From assembly GCA_028278205.1 (NCBI GenBank), contig JANQES010000043.1:108979-172978 (forward strand): DNA of 64,000 nucleotides, given 5' to 3'. The stretch comes from Rhodothermales bacterium. GTDB lineage: Bacteria; Bacteroidota; Rhodothermia; Rhodothermales; Bin80. The translations under genes were made by a program, and so were the position numbers. Each line of letters starts with the position of its first letter. The first letter of the stretch is position 1. Of the stretch, positions 34,358 to 43,916 are shown piece after piece. The notes below the pieces were generated by a model. That model had not been told where the DNA came from. It saw only the letters and a list, made by a program, of their open reading frames with translations, and ran no database searches.

Positions 34358-35776
34358 TCAAGGGGTTGCTTTGAAACCGTTGCCGCTGCGTCCGGCCCCG
34401 GCGAGCGCGCTGATGAGGTCGCTCTTTGTGATAATCTGGAACCCGTCGCCGGCGTCCGGTTCGACGAGGACGGCCCCGGCGCCTTGCTCCAGATACGTCG
34501 TCACGTGGTCGAGGTGAAGCGAGCGGGAGACGATGGGGAACGGCTCCGACATGACGCCGCGCACGGCTTCGTCGCGGGCGCTGGGCTCCTCGATGAGCCG
34601 GTTGAGGATGACCGTCTCGGTGAGGCTGCCGACGACCTCGCCGTGGTCGATCACGGGCAACTGCGAGATGCTGCTGTCGTTCATGCGCTGGATGGCTTCG
34701 CCGAGCGTATCCGCCGGCGTTACGGCCACCACCTGCTTAGACGGCGGACGCGCGTTCAGCACTTCGGTCACGGTCAGGTCGGATTTCGACTCCAGGAAGC
34801 CGTGGTTGCGCATCCAGTCGTCGTTGTAGGTTTTGCGGAGGTAACGAAAGCCGGAATCCGGCAGGATGACCACGACGACGTGGTCTTCGGTGAGCGTCTC
34901 GCGGTGCGCCTGGAGCCAGTCGAGCGCGCCGGCCATGGCCATCCCGCAGGACTGGCCGGTGAAAAGGCCCTCCTGCTGCGCCAGCCGTCGGGTCATCTGC
35001 ATCGACGCCTTGTCGGTCACCCGCACGTAGTCATCGACGATGTCGAAATCCATGTTTTCGGCGAGGATGTCTTCGCCGACGCCCTCGGTCAGATACGGAT
35101 AGATTTCGTCGTGGTCGAACTCGCGGGTGAAGAAATATTTGTAATAGACCGACCCGTAGGGATCGACGCCGATGACCTTGATGTCCGGATTTTTTTCTTT
35201 GAGATAGCGGGCCGCGCCGGAGATAGTGCCGCCGGTGCCGGCGCCGGCAATGTAATGGGTGACGCGGCCTTCGGTCTGCTGCCAGATCTCCGGGCCGGTG
35301 GTCTCGTAGTGCGCGACGGTGTTGGCCGGGTTGTCGTACTGGTTGACGTAAAACGAATTGGGGATCTCTTTAGCCAGCCGCCGGGCCACCGAATAGTACG
35401 ACCGCGGATCGTCCGGGGCTACGTTGGTGGGGCAGACCTTCACCTCGGCCCCGAAGGCGCGCAGCACGTCGATTTTTTCCTTGCTCTGCTTGTCGGTGGT
35501 CGTAAAAATACACCGATAGCCTTTGGCGATAGCCACCAGCGCCAGCCCGGCGCCGGTGTTGCCGCTGGTGCCTTCGATGATGGTGCCGCCGGGTTTGAGC
35601 AAGCCCTGTCTTTCAGCCGCCTCCACCATCGCCACGCCGATGCGGTCTTTGACCGATCCGCCGGGATTAAAAAACTCGACTTTCGCCAGCACCTGGCACG
35701 GCAACCCCGCCGCCAGGCGGTTTATCTTGACCAGCGGCGTCTGTCCGATGGTCCCCAGAACATTCTCATGCCACAT
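34358..35776 (-). CDS. Cystathionine beta-synthase
   Basis: A 472-residue PLP enzyme making cystathionine from serine and homocysteine, or H2S from cysteine. The PLP lysine is Lys43 in NPGGSVKDRIG, and EGTSGNTGAGLAL and GAGTGGTISGAARYLKEKNP are the phosphate and PLP loops. After about residue 345 two CBS domains follow (QVVAVTPADTLGEAIQRMND; SISQLPVIDHGEVVGSL), the layout of eukaryotic-type CBS, whose C-terminal domains bind regulators such as AdoMet. The start MWHENVLGTIGQTPLVKI is normal. No haem-binding N-terminus is present. Confidence 0.93.
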   Translation of the reverse strand: MWHENVLGTIGQTPLVKINRLAAGLPCQVLAKVEFFNPGGSVKDRIGVAMVEAAERQGLLKPGGTIIEGTSGNTGAGLALVAIAKGYRCIFTTTDKQSKEKIDVLRAFGAEVKVCPTNVAPDDPRSYYSVARRLAKEIPNSFYVNQYDNPANTVAHYETTGPEIWQQTEGRVTHYIAGAGTGGTISGAARYLKEKNPDIKVIGVDPYGSVYYKYFFTREFDHDEIYPYLTEGVGEDILAENMDFDIVDDYVRVTDKASMQMTRRLAQQEGLFTGQSCGMAMAGALDWLQAHRETLTEDHVVVVILPDSGFRYLRKTYNDDWMRNHGFLESKSDLTVTEVLNARPPSKQVVAVTPADTLGEAIQRMNDSSISQLPVIDHGEVVGSLTETVILNRLIEEPSARDEAVRGVMSEPFPIVSRSLHLDHVTTYLEQGAGAVLVEPDAGDGFQIITKSDLISALAGAGRSGNGFKATP

Positions 35777-36212
35777 CGTTACAGAAACAAGTTTGCAATA
35801 TGGTATTTTATACCGTTTCGATGATGGTCTTTGGCCCAATAACCCGTCACGAGGTTCAGGTCATCCGCCCGGTAGAGACGTTACATGTAACGTCTCTACA
35901 AACGGTGGGACTTGTTCGTGACCGGATTATTTAGCCAAAAACATCATAAAACGATATGAACAGAAAGGCGACGTCTGGCGACGAAATTCCCGGTTCGCAC
36001 GCCGTGTCAGGCGTCACCTTCAGACCAGAGAACGCCCGAAGCCGCTTTTTGGTCGATCTTCACGGAGAAAAACTTTTACCGGCGCCTTGTTTGGCCGATA
36101 CTACGCGCGGCGTGTTGCGTTCTTCGTGTTGCGAAAGGCCTCTTGACCACGCATAACGAACGACGCACTGCGCAGCCCGCACGATCTCCCACCGCACGCC
36201 CCGGCTGTATTC
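35777..36212. other. Spacer between cystathionine beta-synthase and the histidine kinase
   Basis: 436 bp between divergent genes. It has a perfect 28-bp palindrome at 35872-35899 (described separately) and an A/T-rich region with TATAAAAT on the minus strand near 35800 that may be part of the CBS promoter. A 66-codon plus-strand frame at 35956-36156 is not convincing. Confidence 0.5.
35872..35899. repeat. Perfect 28-bp palindrome (GTAGAGACGTTACA arm)
   Basis: The arm GTAGAGACGTTACA (35872-35885) is followed at once by its reverse complement. I recall the same type of palindrome, GTAGAGACG followed by a variable centre, as a very common dispersed repeat in cyanobacteria. Confidence 0.8.
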
Positions 36213-37667
36213 ATGCTAAACTCGCCTGAGCCTTTTGCGCCGTTCGAACCGGAGTTGCTCGTGGCTACGTGTTCGCCCCGGGGCGACCTGATTGCTGCCA
36301 ACGAAGCGTGGCAGGCGCTCCTGGGCGCCACCGCCGACGCCTGGGCGCACCTCTCGCCGGAGGATCAGGCTCTGGCTCGCCAATGCGTCGAAGAAGCCGC
36401 CGCCGGGCATCTGGTGACCAACCAGATCTTCCCCGTGCAAATGGCCGAACGCGACGAGCCGCTGCCGGTGTTGCTGCATTTCCTGCCGGTACACCTGATC
36501 GACGAGGAAGGCCGCAGCCACGTCCGGGCCATCACCATCTCCGGAGAAGTCCTCGCCGAACCCACCAGTTGGACCATCAGCCAGACGCAGCGCCACCGGC
36601 TCGAAACGCTGGGCCGGATGACGATGGGCATCGCGCACGACTTCAACAACCTGCTCAGCGGCATCCTGGGCTACACCGAACTGCTCAAAACCTTCGCCGT
36701 CTCGCCTACGGTCATTGCCACCTACACCGAGCACCTGACGACGATCGAGAAGGCGGCGCTCGACGGCGCGGCGCTCGTTAAAAAAATACAACAGTACATT
36801 CGCCAGGAAAAACAGACACTCTTCGAAGCGCTCGACCTGCCGAGCCTGCTTCAGGATTGCATCCTGTTTACCCGCCCCTACTGGTACAACGAACCCCGCC
36901 GCCAGGGCATCGACATCCAGTTAAAGCTCGATCTCAACGAGGTGCCGTCGGTGATGGGGTCGGCGTCGGAGTTGCGCGAGGTGTTCGTCAACCTCATCCT
37001 CAACGCCGTGCAGGCCATGCCCGAAGGCGGGCAACTGGCGCTGAGCACGAGTTGCCACGACGGCGTGCAAGTGCGCGTTGCCGACACCGGCCTGGGCATG
37101 AGCGAGACGGTGCGCAAGCGCATCTTCGAGCCGTTGTTTACCACCAAAGGCGAACACGGCACCGGCATGGGCCTGGCCGTCAGCTACGGCATCATTCAGG
37201 AACACGAAGGAACGGTTGACGTGACCTCGAAGTTAGGAGAAGGCACCGTCTTTACGCTGACGTTCCCGCCGGCGCACGATGCCGTGCCGGTCCCGGACGA
37301 AGAAACCGCCGACCTGCCGTCGGCCTCGGCGCGAATCCTGCTGGTCGATGACGAGAAGATGGTGCGCGCGGTGCTGACAAAGCTGCTGACGCTGCGCGGG
37401 CATGAGGTGGAGGCTGCCGCCTCCGGCCCCGAAGCCCTGACGATCACCGATTCCAACGGCTTCGACCTCGTCATTGTGGATCAGGCCATGCCCGAAATGA
37501 ACGGGCGCGAACTGGCCCACATCCTCCGGGGCCGCTTTCCCACGATGCCGATCATCTTACTCACCGGCGACACCGAAGTCGGCGAACCGGGCGATGACAT
37601 CGACATCATTTTAAGCAAACCTTTTCAGATCAACGAAGTAGAGGCAACCATACAGAAATTGATCTGA
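36213..37667 (+). CDS. Hybrid histidine kinase (PAS-like, HisKA, HATPase, receiver)
   Basis: A 484-residue soluble signalling protein. Residues 1-120 form a PAS-like sensor (SPRGDLIAANEAWQALLGAT). The H-box is MGIAHDFNNLLSGILGYTEL with His142. The ATP domain has VNLILNAVQAMPEGG (N box), VADTGLGMSE (G1) and EHGTGMGLAVSYGII (G2). A receiver domain follows from about residue 370: RILLVDDEKMVRAVL, the phosphoacceptor Asp423 in VDQAMPEMNG, and ILSKPFQINE. The class (HDFNNLL) is that of kinases with an attached C-terminal receiver, often acting by phosphotransfer to another protein. No membrane segment is seen. The target is unknown. Confidence 0.92.
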   Translation: MLNSPEPFAPFEPELLVATCSPRGDLIAANEAWQALLGATADAWAHLSPEDQALARQCVEEAAAGHLVTNQIFPVQMAERDEPLPVLLHFLPVHLIDEEGRSHVRAITISGEVLAEPTSWTISQTQRHRLETLGRMTMGIAHDFNNLLSGILGYTELLKTFAVSPTVIATYTEHLTTIEKAALDGAALVKKIQQYIRQEKQTLFEALDLPSLLQDCILFTRPYWYNEPRRQGIDIQLKLDLNEVPSVMGSASELREVFVNLILNAVQAMPEGGQLALSTSCHDGVQVRVADTGLGMSETVRKRIFEPLFTTKGEHGTGMGLAVSYGIIQEHEGTVDVTSKLGEGTVFTLTFPPAHDAVPVPDEETADLPSASARILLVDDEKMVRAVLTKLLTLRGHEVEAAASGPEALTITDSNGFDLVIVDQAMPEMNGRELAHILRGRFPTMPIILLTGDTEVGEPGDDIDIILSKPFQINEVEATIQKLI

Positions 37668-37888
37668 TGAAAAACCTGACAGGGTTGCCCTGAAACAGAA
37701 CGCTATCCTTCAAAAAGACAGATCGGGGGATGCGATGCGCCGGTCAGGTCTTTTTTAGCGCCACATTGACATACCCCGTGCTTTGGCCTGGTTTTTGACA
37801 AAGTACGGGCACAGACGCCTTCGTTGCCGGTTACAGGTTCAACCGGACGGCAGCGCGTCTTCCTCAACCCCATTTTGCATACGACTTG

Positions 37889-40402
37889 ATGATGAAAGAC
37901 TCCTTTTACTGGATGATAGACGACGAAGCACCCGAACAGAGCATTCCGTTGCCGACGGCCGCTGAGGAGCATGAGATGAGCACCTCCAGCGTCCCGGAGA
38001 CGCTACCGATCCTGGCGTTGCGCAATACGGTGCTGTTTCCGGGCGTGGTGCTTCCCATTACGGTGGGGCGTGATGCCTCGTTAAAACTCGTCAAAGATGC
38101 GTTCGCTGCCGATAAGCTCATCGGCGTGGTGGCCCAGCGCAGCAGCGACATCGAAGATCCCACGCCCGAAGACCTCTACGGCGTCGGCACCGTCGCGACG
38201 ATCCTCAAATTGATCAAGATGCCCGACGGCTCGAAGTCGATTGTGATTCAGGGCAAGCGTCGCTTTCAGATTACCGACTACGTGCAGGAAGAGCCGTACT
38301 TCCGCGCGCGCGTCGATGCGCTGAAGGAGACCCTCGATGAGCAGGAAGAGATCCAGTTGCAAGCGCTCATCCGCTCGGTCAAAGAACTGGCCATCCAGAT
38401 CGTGGCGATGTCGCCGAATCTGCCCAGCGAGGCGGCCTATGCCATCGACAACATCGACTCGCCGGCTTTCCTGATCCACTTCATCGCCTCGAACTTGCAG
38501 GTCGAAGTCGAGGACAAGCAGGAACTGCTCGAAACGCTCTCGCTGGTCGAGCGGGCCAACCTCGTGATGAAGCACCTCAACCGCGAGATCCAGGTGCTTC
38601 AACTCTCCGAAGAAATCCGCTCGCGCGTCAAGAGCGACGTCGACCAGCAGCAGCGCGAGTATCTGCTGCGCCAGCAGATGAAGGCCATCCAGGAAGAACT
38701 CGGCGAGAGCGACAGCACAGGCGAACTCGAACAACTGCGCCAGCGGGCCGAAGACAAAAACATGCCGGAGCACGCCCTGGAGACCGTGCTCAAGGAGATC
38801 AAAAAGCTCAACCGCATCAACCCGGCAGCGCCCGATTACGCCGTCACGCGCAACTACGTCGATTGGATCCTCGACCTGCCCTGGACCGAATATTCCGAAG
38901 ACCACCTCGACATCAAACATGCTGAGGAGATCCTCGACGAAGACCACTTCGGCCTGGAAAAAGTCAAGAAGCGGATTCTCGAATACCTGGCTGTGCTCAA
39001 GCTCAAGGGCGATATGAAAGCCCCGATTTTGTGCTTCTACGGCCCGCCGGGCGTGGGTAAGACCAGCCTGGGCAAGAGCATCGCCCGCGCCCTCGGACGC
39101 GAGTTTGTACGCATGAGCCTCGGCGGTGTCCGCGACGAAGCTGAGATCCGCGGCCACCGCCGCACTTACGTCGGCGCCCTGCCGGGCCGCATCTTGCAAG
39201 GCCTCAAAAAAGCCGGCACCGCCAACCCGGTCTTCATGCTCGACGAAGTCGATAAACTCGGCTCCGACTTCCGGGGCGATCCGTCGAGCGCCCTGCTCGA
39301 AGTGCTCGACCCGGAGCAGAATTTCGGCTTCAACGATCATTACCTCGAACTCGACTACGACCTGTCGAAGGTGCTTTTCATCGCCACGGCCAACTATCTG
39401 GAGATGATCCCGGCGCCGCTGCGCGACCGCATGGAGATCATCCAGATCACCGGCTATACGCAGGACGAAAAGCTTGCCATCGCCAAGGGCTTTCTGGTGC
39501 CGCGCCAGACCGAACGCAACGGCCTCAAACCGGAGCAGTTCTCGATTGCCGACGACACGATTAAGCTGATCATCGACGGCTACACGCGCGAGTCGGGGGT
39601 GCGCCAGCTCGAACGCACCATCGGCTCGGTGGCGCGCGGCGTGGCGAAAAAGGTGGCCGTAGACGAGGTCGAGACCGAAACCGTCCAGCCCGACGAGTTG
39701 GAGGCCTACCTGGGCGCGCGCAAGTTTTTCAGCGACGTGGCCGAGCGCACCGAGGTGCCCGGCGTAGCTACGGGCCTGGCCTGGACGCCCGTCGGCGGCG
39801 ACATCCTGTTCATCGAAGCCTCGATCTCACGCGGGTCGGGCCGGATGATCCTCACCGGCCAACTCGGCGACGTGATGAAAGAGTCGGCGCAGGCGGCGCG
39901 GTCCTACGTTAAGTCGCACGCCGATGAGTTGGGCATCCCGCAGGACGCGTTCCGGTACTGGGATCTGCACGTCCACGTGCCCGCCGGCGCCGTGCCTAAA
40001 GACGGCCCGTCAGCCGGTGTCTCGATGCTCACGGCGCTCGTGTCGATCTACACGCAGCGCCGCGTCAAAGACCACCTGGCCATGACGGGCGAGATCACGC
40101 TGCGCGGGCTGGTCTTGCCGGTGGGCGGCATCAAGGAGAAGGTGCTGGCCGCCAAACGCGCCGGCATCAAACAGGTGCTGCTTCCGCAAAAGAATGAAAA
40201 AGATGTCAAGGAGATCAAAGACGAGGCGCTCGAAGGCTTGAAGGTCAACTACATCAAACGGATGCAGGAGATCCTCAAACTGACGCTGGAGAAAAAACCC
40301 GTCAAAGACCCGGTAACCCTCTTCACCATCCCGGATTCGGATAAACCCACTCACGCGCCGCCCTCCAACGGCTCGGAGACCGTGCATACGGTGGTGAATT
40401 GA
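37889..40402 (+). CDS. lon: ATP-dependent protease Lon
   Basis: An 837-residue cytoplasmic AAA+ protease for damaged and regulatory proteins. The order is N-terminal substrate domain ([20 protein letters not shown], about 40-60), Walker [10 protein letters not shown] at residue 385, Walker [11 protein letters not shown], and the proteolytic domain with KDGPSAGVS (Ser708) and [20 protein letters not shown] with the catalytic Lys. Three starts are close together (TTG 37886, ATG 37889, ATG 37892); 37889 is taken. The extra 30 residues before the usual Lon start are acidic. A terminator-bearing array follows. Confidence 0.97.
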   Translation: MMKDSFYWMIDDEAPEQSIPLPTAAEEHEMSTSSVPETLPILALRNTVLFPGVVLPITVGRDASLKLVKDAFAADKLIGVVAQRSSDIEDPTPEDLYGVGTVATILKLIKMPDGSKSIVIQGKRRFQITDYVQEEPYFRARVDALKETLDEQEEIQLQALIRSVKELAIQIVAMSPNLPSEAAYAIDNIDSPAFLIHFIASNLQVEVEDKQELLETLSLVERANLVMKHLNREIQVLQLSEEIRSRVKSDVDQQQREYLLRQQMKAIQEELGESDSTGELEQLRQRAEDKNMPEHALETVLKEIKKLNRINPAAPDYAVTRNYVDWILDLPWTEYSEDHLDIKHAEEILDEDHFGLEKVKKRILEYLAVLKLKGDMKAPILCFYGPPGVGKTSLGKSIARALGREFVRMSLGGVRDEAEIRGHRRTYVGALPGRILQGLKKAGTANPVFMLDEVDKLGSDFRGDPSSALLEVLDPEQNFGFNDHYLELDYDLSKVLFIATANYLEMIPAPLRDRMEIIQITGYTQDEKLAIAKGFLVPRQTERNGLKPEQFSIADDTIKLIIDGYTRESGVRQLERTIGSVARGVAKKVAVDEVETETVQPDELEAYLGARKFFSDVAERTEVPGVATGLAWTPVGGDILFIEASISRGSGRMILTGQLGDVMKESAQAARSYVKSHADELGIPQDAFRYWDLHVHVPAGAVPKDGPSAGVSMLTALVSIYTQRRVKDHLAMTGEITLRGLVLPVGGIKEKVLAAKRAGIKQVLLPQKNEKDVKEIKDEALEGLKVNYIKRMQEILKLTLEKKPVKDPVTLFTIPDSDKPTHAPPSNGSETVHTVVN

Positions 40403-40404
40403 TC

Positions 40405-40564
40405 GATTTCGGATTTTGGATTTTGGATTGGGTGGTTTCCGATCCGTCTTCAACAAACGAAAAAGCCGCGCTGGCCTTGACCGGCGCGGCTTTTTTATTG
40501 ATTGATTGGATCAGGACTGGCAACCAATCCAAAATCGCAAATCCAAAATCGCAAATCCAAAATC
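40405..40564. repeat. Short-word inverted array (GATTTTGGATT word) enclosing the lon terminator
   Basis: The left arm, GATTTCGGATTTTGGATTTT then GGATT, starts just after the lon TGA; the right arm 40525-40564 has four inverted copies and ends next to the stop of the minus-strand gene at 40566. The loop holds the terminator at 40461-40497. Confidence 0.85.
40461..40497 (+). terminator. Rho-independent terminator of lon
   Basis: AAAAGCCGCGC pairs with GCGCGGCTTTTTT, with an inner TGGCC/ACCGG part. It suits both convergent genes. Confidence 0.88.
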
Positions 40565-40565
40565 C

Positions 40566-40787
40566 CTACTCCTCTTCCCACTCATCGAGGATTTTGGCGT
40601 TTTCGGGTTCGTCGAGGCCTTCATTGAAAGCGCGTTCGGCTTCGAGGACGAGATCGACGGCCTTCTCCAGCGCCGCGTCGATAAGATTGACGGTGGTGTT
40701 AACAGCAAATCCGGCGATAAAGACGGTCTTGCCGAGCCAATTCAACCGGTCGAATTCGATGATCTGGCGCTCCTCGGGGTCGGGCAT
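40566..40787 (-). CDS. Small hypothetical protein, related to the next upstream gene
   Basis: A 73-residue protein starting MPDPEERQIIEFDRLNWLGK. The helix KTVFIAGFAVNTTVNLIDAALEKAVDLVLE resembles KTVFLLKETVNTIVQGVEEAARSILDEFE of the gene at 40800 (shared K-T-V-F-x5-V-N-T-x-V spacing), so the two are probably paralogous. A single amphipathic helix and an acidic tail (DEPENAKILDEWEEE) are all that is seen. The ATG at 40787 is preceded by an in-frame GTG at 40790; no SD. It lies 12 bp after the upstream gene. Confidence 0.72.
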   Translation of the reverse strand: MPDPEERQIIEFDRLNWLGKTVFIAGFAVNTTVNLIDAALEKAVDLVLEAERAFNEGLDEPENAKILDEWEEE

Positions 40788-40799
40788 CACACAGCGGGG

Positions 40800-41186
40800 T
40801 TAGGACGCGTCGCTGTCGTCTTTTTTGGTCGTTTTTTTCCGCGAAAAGGTCGTTTTCCTTGAGGAGGTGGTCTTTTTCGCGGTCGTCTTCTTCGTGGTCG
40901 AACTGCTTGCTTTCGACGCGGTGGTTTTTTTGCGGGTGGTGGTCTTCTTGGCGGCCCCGTTCTCGGCAGCCGCTTTTTCTTCGGTCTCGGCTTCTTCCGC
41001 CGGAGCCTCCCCGAACAGGCCCTCAAACTCGTCGAGGATCGAGCGCGCGGCTTCCTCGACACCCTGGACGATGGTGTTCACCGTTTCTTTGAGCAAAAAA
41101 ACCGTTTTATCCTCGATGGGAAGGTCGTCGAACGCATCGCGGGCGCGGTCGTACTGTTCGGTGTGGGGATCTTGCTGGTCTGTCAT
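40800..41186 (-). CDS. Small protein with histone-H1-like Lys/Thr-rich tail
   Basis: A 128-residue protein. Residues 1-70 are acidic and helical (YDRARDAFDDLPIEDKTVFL, VNTIVQGVEEAARSILDEFE). Residues 80-128 are low-complexity Lys/Thr/Ser/Ala repeats (KKTTTRKKTTASKASSSTTK and similar), like the C-terminus of eukaryotic histone H1 or bacterial Hc1-type proteins; such tails bind DNA or RNA. The combination with this helical head is not one I recognise. The start is fixed by AGGAG just upstream of ATG 41186. It is followed at once by the small paralogue. Confidence 0.78.
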   Translation of the reverse strand: MTDQQDPHTEQYDRARDAFDDLPIEDKTVFLLKETVNTIVQGVEEAARSILDEFEGLFGEAPAEEAETEEKAAAENGAAKKTTTRKKTTASKASSSTTKKTTAKKTTSSRKTTFSRKKTTKKDDSDAS

Positions 41187-41302
41187 AGCGTCTCCTGAGA
41201 ACCGTCGCCGCCACCGGCGCGATCCTACTTGTTGTCTGGATGGTGTGATGAAGACTCTGTAGCTACGCAGGCTGCTCCTGTGAAGCGATAGAGGCACGCT
41301 GA

Positions 41303-41409
41303 TGGCGGATTGCAAATGGGCAAATGGCAAATAAGCAAAGGGCAATCAAGCCGTTATCTGCTTTTGCAATTTGCCAATTTGCCATTTGCCTTTTGCAATC
41401 TGCCATCAG
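41303..41409. repeat. Short-word inverted array (GCAAATGGCAAAT word)
   Basis: The left arm is TTGCAAATGGGCAAATGGCA then AATAAGC; the right arm has TGCAATTTGCCAATTTGCCA then TTTGCC. The word recurs, shorter, at 44920-44951. Confidence 0.75.
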
Positions 41410-41467
41410 TCGGTAAAAAAATTAGACGTAACCCCGCAAGGTCAAGTTTCACCAGAGCGCCTGCGCT

Positions 41468-42448
41468 ATGCCCGCCGATACACCCGAAAAAATTGCCCCT
41501 CCTGCCGATCAATTCGTTGGCGGTGTCGTGATCCGCTCGACGGGGAGCTGGTACGACGTGCAGGCCGGCGGGCGCGTGGTGAAGTCGAAGGTGCGGGGGA
41601 AGTTTCGCCTGGAAGACCAGGACCTGACCAACCCCGTCGCCGTGGGCGATCAGGTGACGATCCGCCTCAACCCGGACGACACGGGGCTGATCACGGCGAT
41701 CCACGAGCGTAAGAACAAGCTCAGCCGCCGGGCTGCCGGGCGACGTGTGGGGCGCGAACAGGTGATCGTCGCCAACATCGACGCGGTGTGGATCATCCAA
41801 TCGGTGCGGCTGCCGCGTCCCAACCCCGGCTTCATCGACCGCGTCCTCGTCACTGCCGAAGCGCACGACATCGAGGCCAATCTCGTCTTCAACAAGATCG
41901 ACCTGATCCGCCCGAAAGACAGTGACAAGCTCGATTTCTTAGTGGCCCTCTACACCGATCTCGGCTACCGGGTGCTGCTGACGAGCGCCAAGACAGGCGA
42001 GGGCGCCGAGGCCTTCCGCGACGCGCTCACCGGCCAGACGAGTGTGGTCACCGGGCCGTCGGGCGTGGGCAAATCGACGCTGCTCAACGCCATCGAGCCG
42101 GGGCTGGATCTGCGCACAGGCGAGGTGAGCGCCAAGACGCGCAAGGGCCGCCACACCACCACTCATGCCGCGCTCTTCCCCCTCTCCGACGGCGGCTTCG
42201 TCGTCGATACACCCGGCATCCGCGAGTTCGGCGTGCTCGACCTGGAGCCGTGGGAGCTTTCGCATCATTTCCCCGAATTCAGGCCGCACCTCGCACACTG
42301 CCGCTTCCCCACCTGCACCCACGACCACGAGCCGGGCTGTGCCGTCAAAGAAGCCTACCTCAACGACGAGATCACTGAGGAACGCTACTACAGCTACCTC
42401 AACATCCTCCACTCGATCCACCTCGGCGAGAAGGATGTGGGGCGGTAA
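41468..42448 (+). CDS. rsgA: Ribosome small subunit-dependent GTPase RsgA
   Basis: A 326-residue GTPase for late 30S ribosome assembly. It shows the circular permutation of the family: an N-terminal OB fold (about 15-80), then G4 NKID at about residue 141, G5-like TSAKTGEG, then G1 GPSGVGKST at about 196 and G3 DTPGIREFG. The C-terminal zinc site is CRFPTCTHDHEPGC, with the His and Cys set in normal order. The length is normal. Confidence 0.95.
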   Translation: MPADTPEKIAPPADQFVGGVVIRSTGSWYDVQAGGRVVKSKVRGKFRLEDQDLTNPVAVGDQVTIRLNPDDTGLITAIHERKNKLSRRAAGRRVGREQVIVANIDAVWIIQSVRLPRPNPGFIDRVLVTAEAHDIEANLVFNKIDLIRPKDSDKLDFLVALYTDLGYRVLLTSAKTGEGAEAFRDALTGQTSVVTGPSGVGKSTLLNAIEPGLDLRTGEVSAKTRKGRHTTTHAALFPLSDGGFVVDTPGIREFGVLDLEPWELSHHFPEFRPHLAHCRFPTCTHDHEPGCAVKEAYLNDEITEERYYSYLNILHSIHLGEKDVGR

Positions 42449-42660
42449 CGTCCGGTTCTTAGTTTTTTTGTGGATTGAAAGCTTGCTCCCATCGCCGTGG
42501 AGGGTGTTTTTACTTCGTCAGTCGTTTACCTTCGGTCAGTTGCCTTCGGCTCGTGTCGCTCGTGTGGTATGGTCTCGGTCGGGGTATGGGCATAGAGAAA
42601 CGGGGTGCCTGTTGGTTCCGAGAAAACACCATAACCCAAACCACTATAACATCCGCAGAC
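42449..42660. repeat. Spacer with TCGTCAGTC/CTTCGGCTCGTGTC word and CACCATAAC word
   Basis: TACTTCGTCAGTCG, CCTTCGGTCAG and CCTTCGGCTCGTGTCG at 42510-42560 are variants of the loop word shared with 14130, 15540, 26205 and 62130. AACACCATAACCC and CACTATAACATCC just before pepT belong to the word of 10312 and 16725. There is no gene. Confidence 0.55.
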
Positions 42661-43914
42661 ATGCCGCTTCCATCCGTCGCCGAGCGTTTTTTGCGCTACG
42701 TGCAGATCGACACCCAGTCGGATCCGGATTCCGACACCACGCCGTCTACCGAAAAACAGAAAGACCTCAGCCGGCTGCTCGCCGAGGAGTTGAAAGCCCT
42801 GGGCGTGGACGATGCCTACATGGACGACTACGGCTACGTCTTCGGCACCATTCCTTCGACGTTGCCCGCCGAGCAGGCCGCACAGAGCCCCGTCGTCGCG
42901 CTGCTGGCTCACGTCGATACGGCGCCCGACGAATCGGGCACAGGCGTCAAGCCGATGGTGCATGTCGACTATGACGGCGGCATTCTCACGCTGCCCGGCG
43001 ACCCGGCAGTGACGCTCGACCCGGCCCGCCAACCCGCCCTGCTCGACCACCTCGGCCACGACATCATCACCAGCGACGGCACCACGCTGCTGGGCAGCGA
43101 CGACAAGGCCGGCGTGGCCGTGCTCATGCAACTCGCCGAAGATCTGCTCAACGACCGCGCCCTCCCCTGCCCCCCGCTGCGGCTGTGTTTTACCATCGAC
43201 GAAGAGATCGGGCGCGGCGTCGAAAAACTCGACCTCGGCACGCTCGGCGCCGACGTGGCGTATACGCTCGACGGCAGCAGCACCGGCACCATCTCTTCGG
43301 AAACGTTCAGCGCCGCCGAGGCCGTGGTCACCGTCGAGGGGGTGATGGTGCATCCGGGCTACGCCAAAGACGTCATGGTCAACGCCCTGCGGATCGTCGC
43401 GGAGATGATTGCTGCGCTGCCTGCCGCCGAAGCGCCGGAGACCACCGCCGGGCGCGAGGGCTACATCCACCCACACACGCTCGCAGCCAGCGATGTCGCG
43501 CGCGCGAAGGTGAAGCTGATCCTGCGTGATTTCACTGAAGAAGGCCTGCAACGCCATAAAGACCTCGTCACGCATCTCGTCGAACTTTTCCGCCTCAAAT
43601 ACCCCAAATCTGTGATTTCCCTGGAAATCACAGATCAATACAAAAATATGCGCGCCTACATCGAGGAGACCGACCTGCGCGTGGTGACCTTCGCGCACGC
43701 CGCCGCAGAGGCTATGGGGATCACCCTCGAAGAACACCTCGTGCGCGGCGGCACCGACGGCAGCCGCCTCTCCGAACGCGGCCTGCCCACGCCCAACATT
43801 TTCAACGGCGGCCACGACTACCACAGCAAATTCGAATGGAACACGGTGCAAAACCTCGAACTCTCGCTGGCCTACACCAAAGCCCTCCTCGCCTACTGGG
43901 CCGAAAACGGCTGA
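42661..43914 (+). CDS. pepT: Tripeptide aminopeptidase PepT
   Basis: A 417-residue M20 zinc peptidase releasing N-terminal residues from tripeptides. Blocks: RYVQIDTQSDPDS, ALLAHVDTAPDESGTG (metal His and Asp), LGSDDKAGVAVLMQ (bridging Asp), FTIDEEIGRGVEKLD (catalytic Glu), HPGYAKDVMVNAL and RGGTDGSRLSERGLPTPNIF, NGGHDYHSKFEWN at the end. The length is normal. Within the coding part 43608-43635 is a perfect palindrome that nonetheless encodes the expected SLEITDQYKNM region. The frame is open upstream, but the spacer repeat is there; ATG 42661 is the usual start. Confidence 0.95.
   Translation: MPLPSVAERFLRYVQIDTQSDPDSDTTPSTEKQKDLSRLLAEELKALGVDDAYMDDYGYVFGTIPSTLPAEQAAQSPVVALLAHVDTAPDESGTGVKPMVHVDYDGGILTLPGDPAVTLDPARQPALLDHLGHDIITSDGTTLLGSDDKAGVAVLMQLAEDLLNDRALPCPPLRLCFTIDEEIGRGVEKLDLGTLGADVAYTLDGSSTGTISSETFSAAEAVVTVEGVMVHPGYAKDVMVNALRIVAEMIAALPAAEAPETTAGREGYIHPHTLAASDVARAKVKLILRDFTEEGLQRHKDLVTHLVELFRLKYPKSVISLEITDQYKNMRAYIEETDLRVVTFAHAAAEAMGITLEEHLVRGGTDGSRLSERGLPTPNIFNGGHDYHSKFEWNTVQNLELSLAYTKALLAYWAENG
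43608..43635. repeat. Perfect palindrome inside pepT
   Basis: Arms ATCTGTGATTTCC (43608-43620) and GGAAATCACAGAT (43623-43635) with a 2-nt loop. It is A/T-richer than the surrounding gene and is translated in frame. Confidence 0.75.
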
Positions 43915-43916
43915 GG

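Noticed and set aside
35956..36156. 66-codon ORF between cystathionine beta-synthase and the kinase
   Set aside because: Composition looks random, no SD, Cys/Arg/Ser-rich as in non-coding GC-rich frames, and it would lie in the divergent promoter region.
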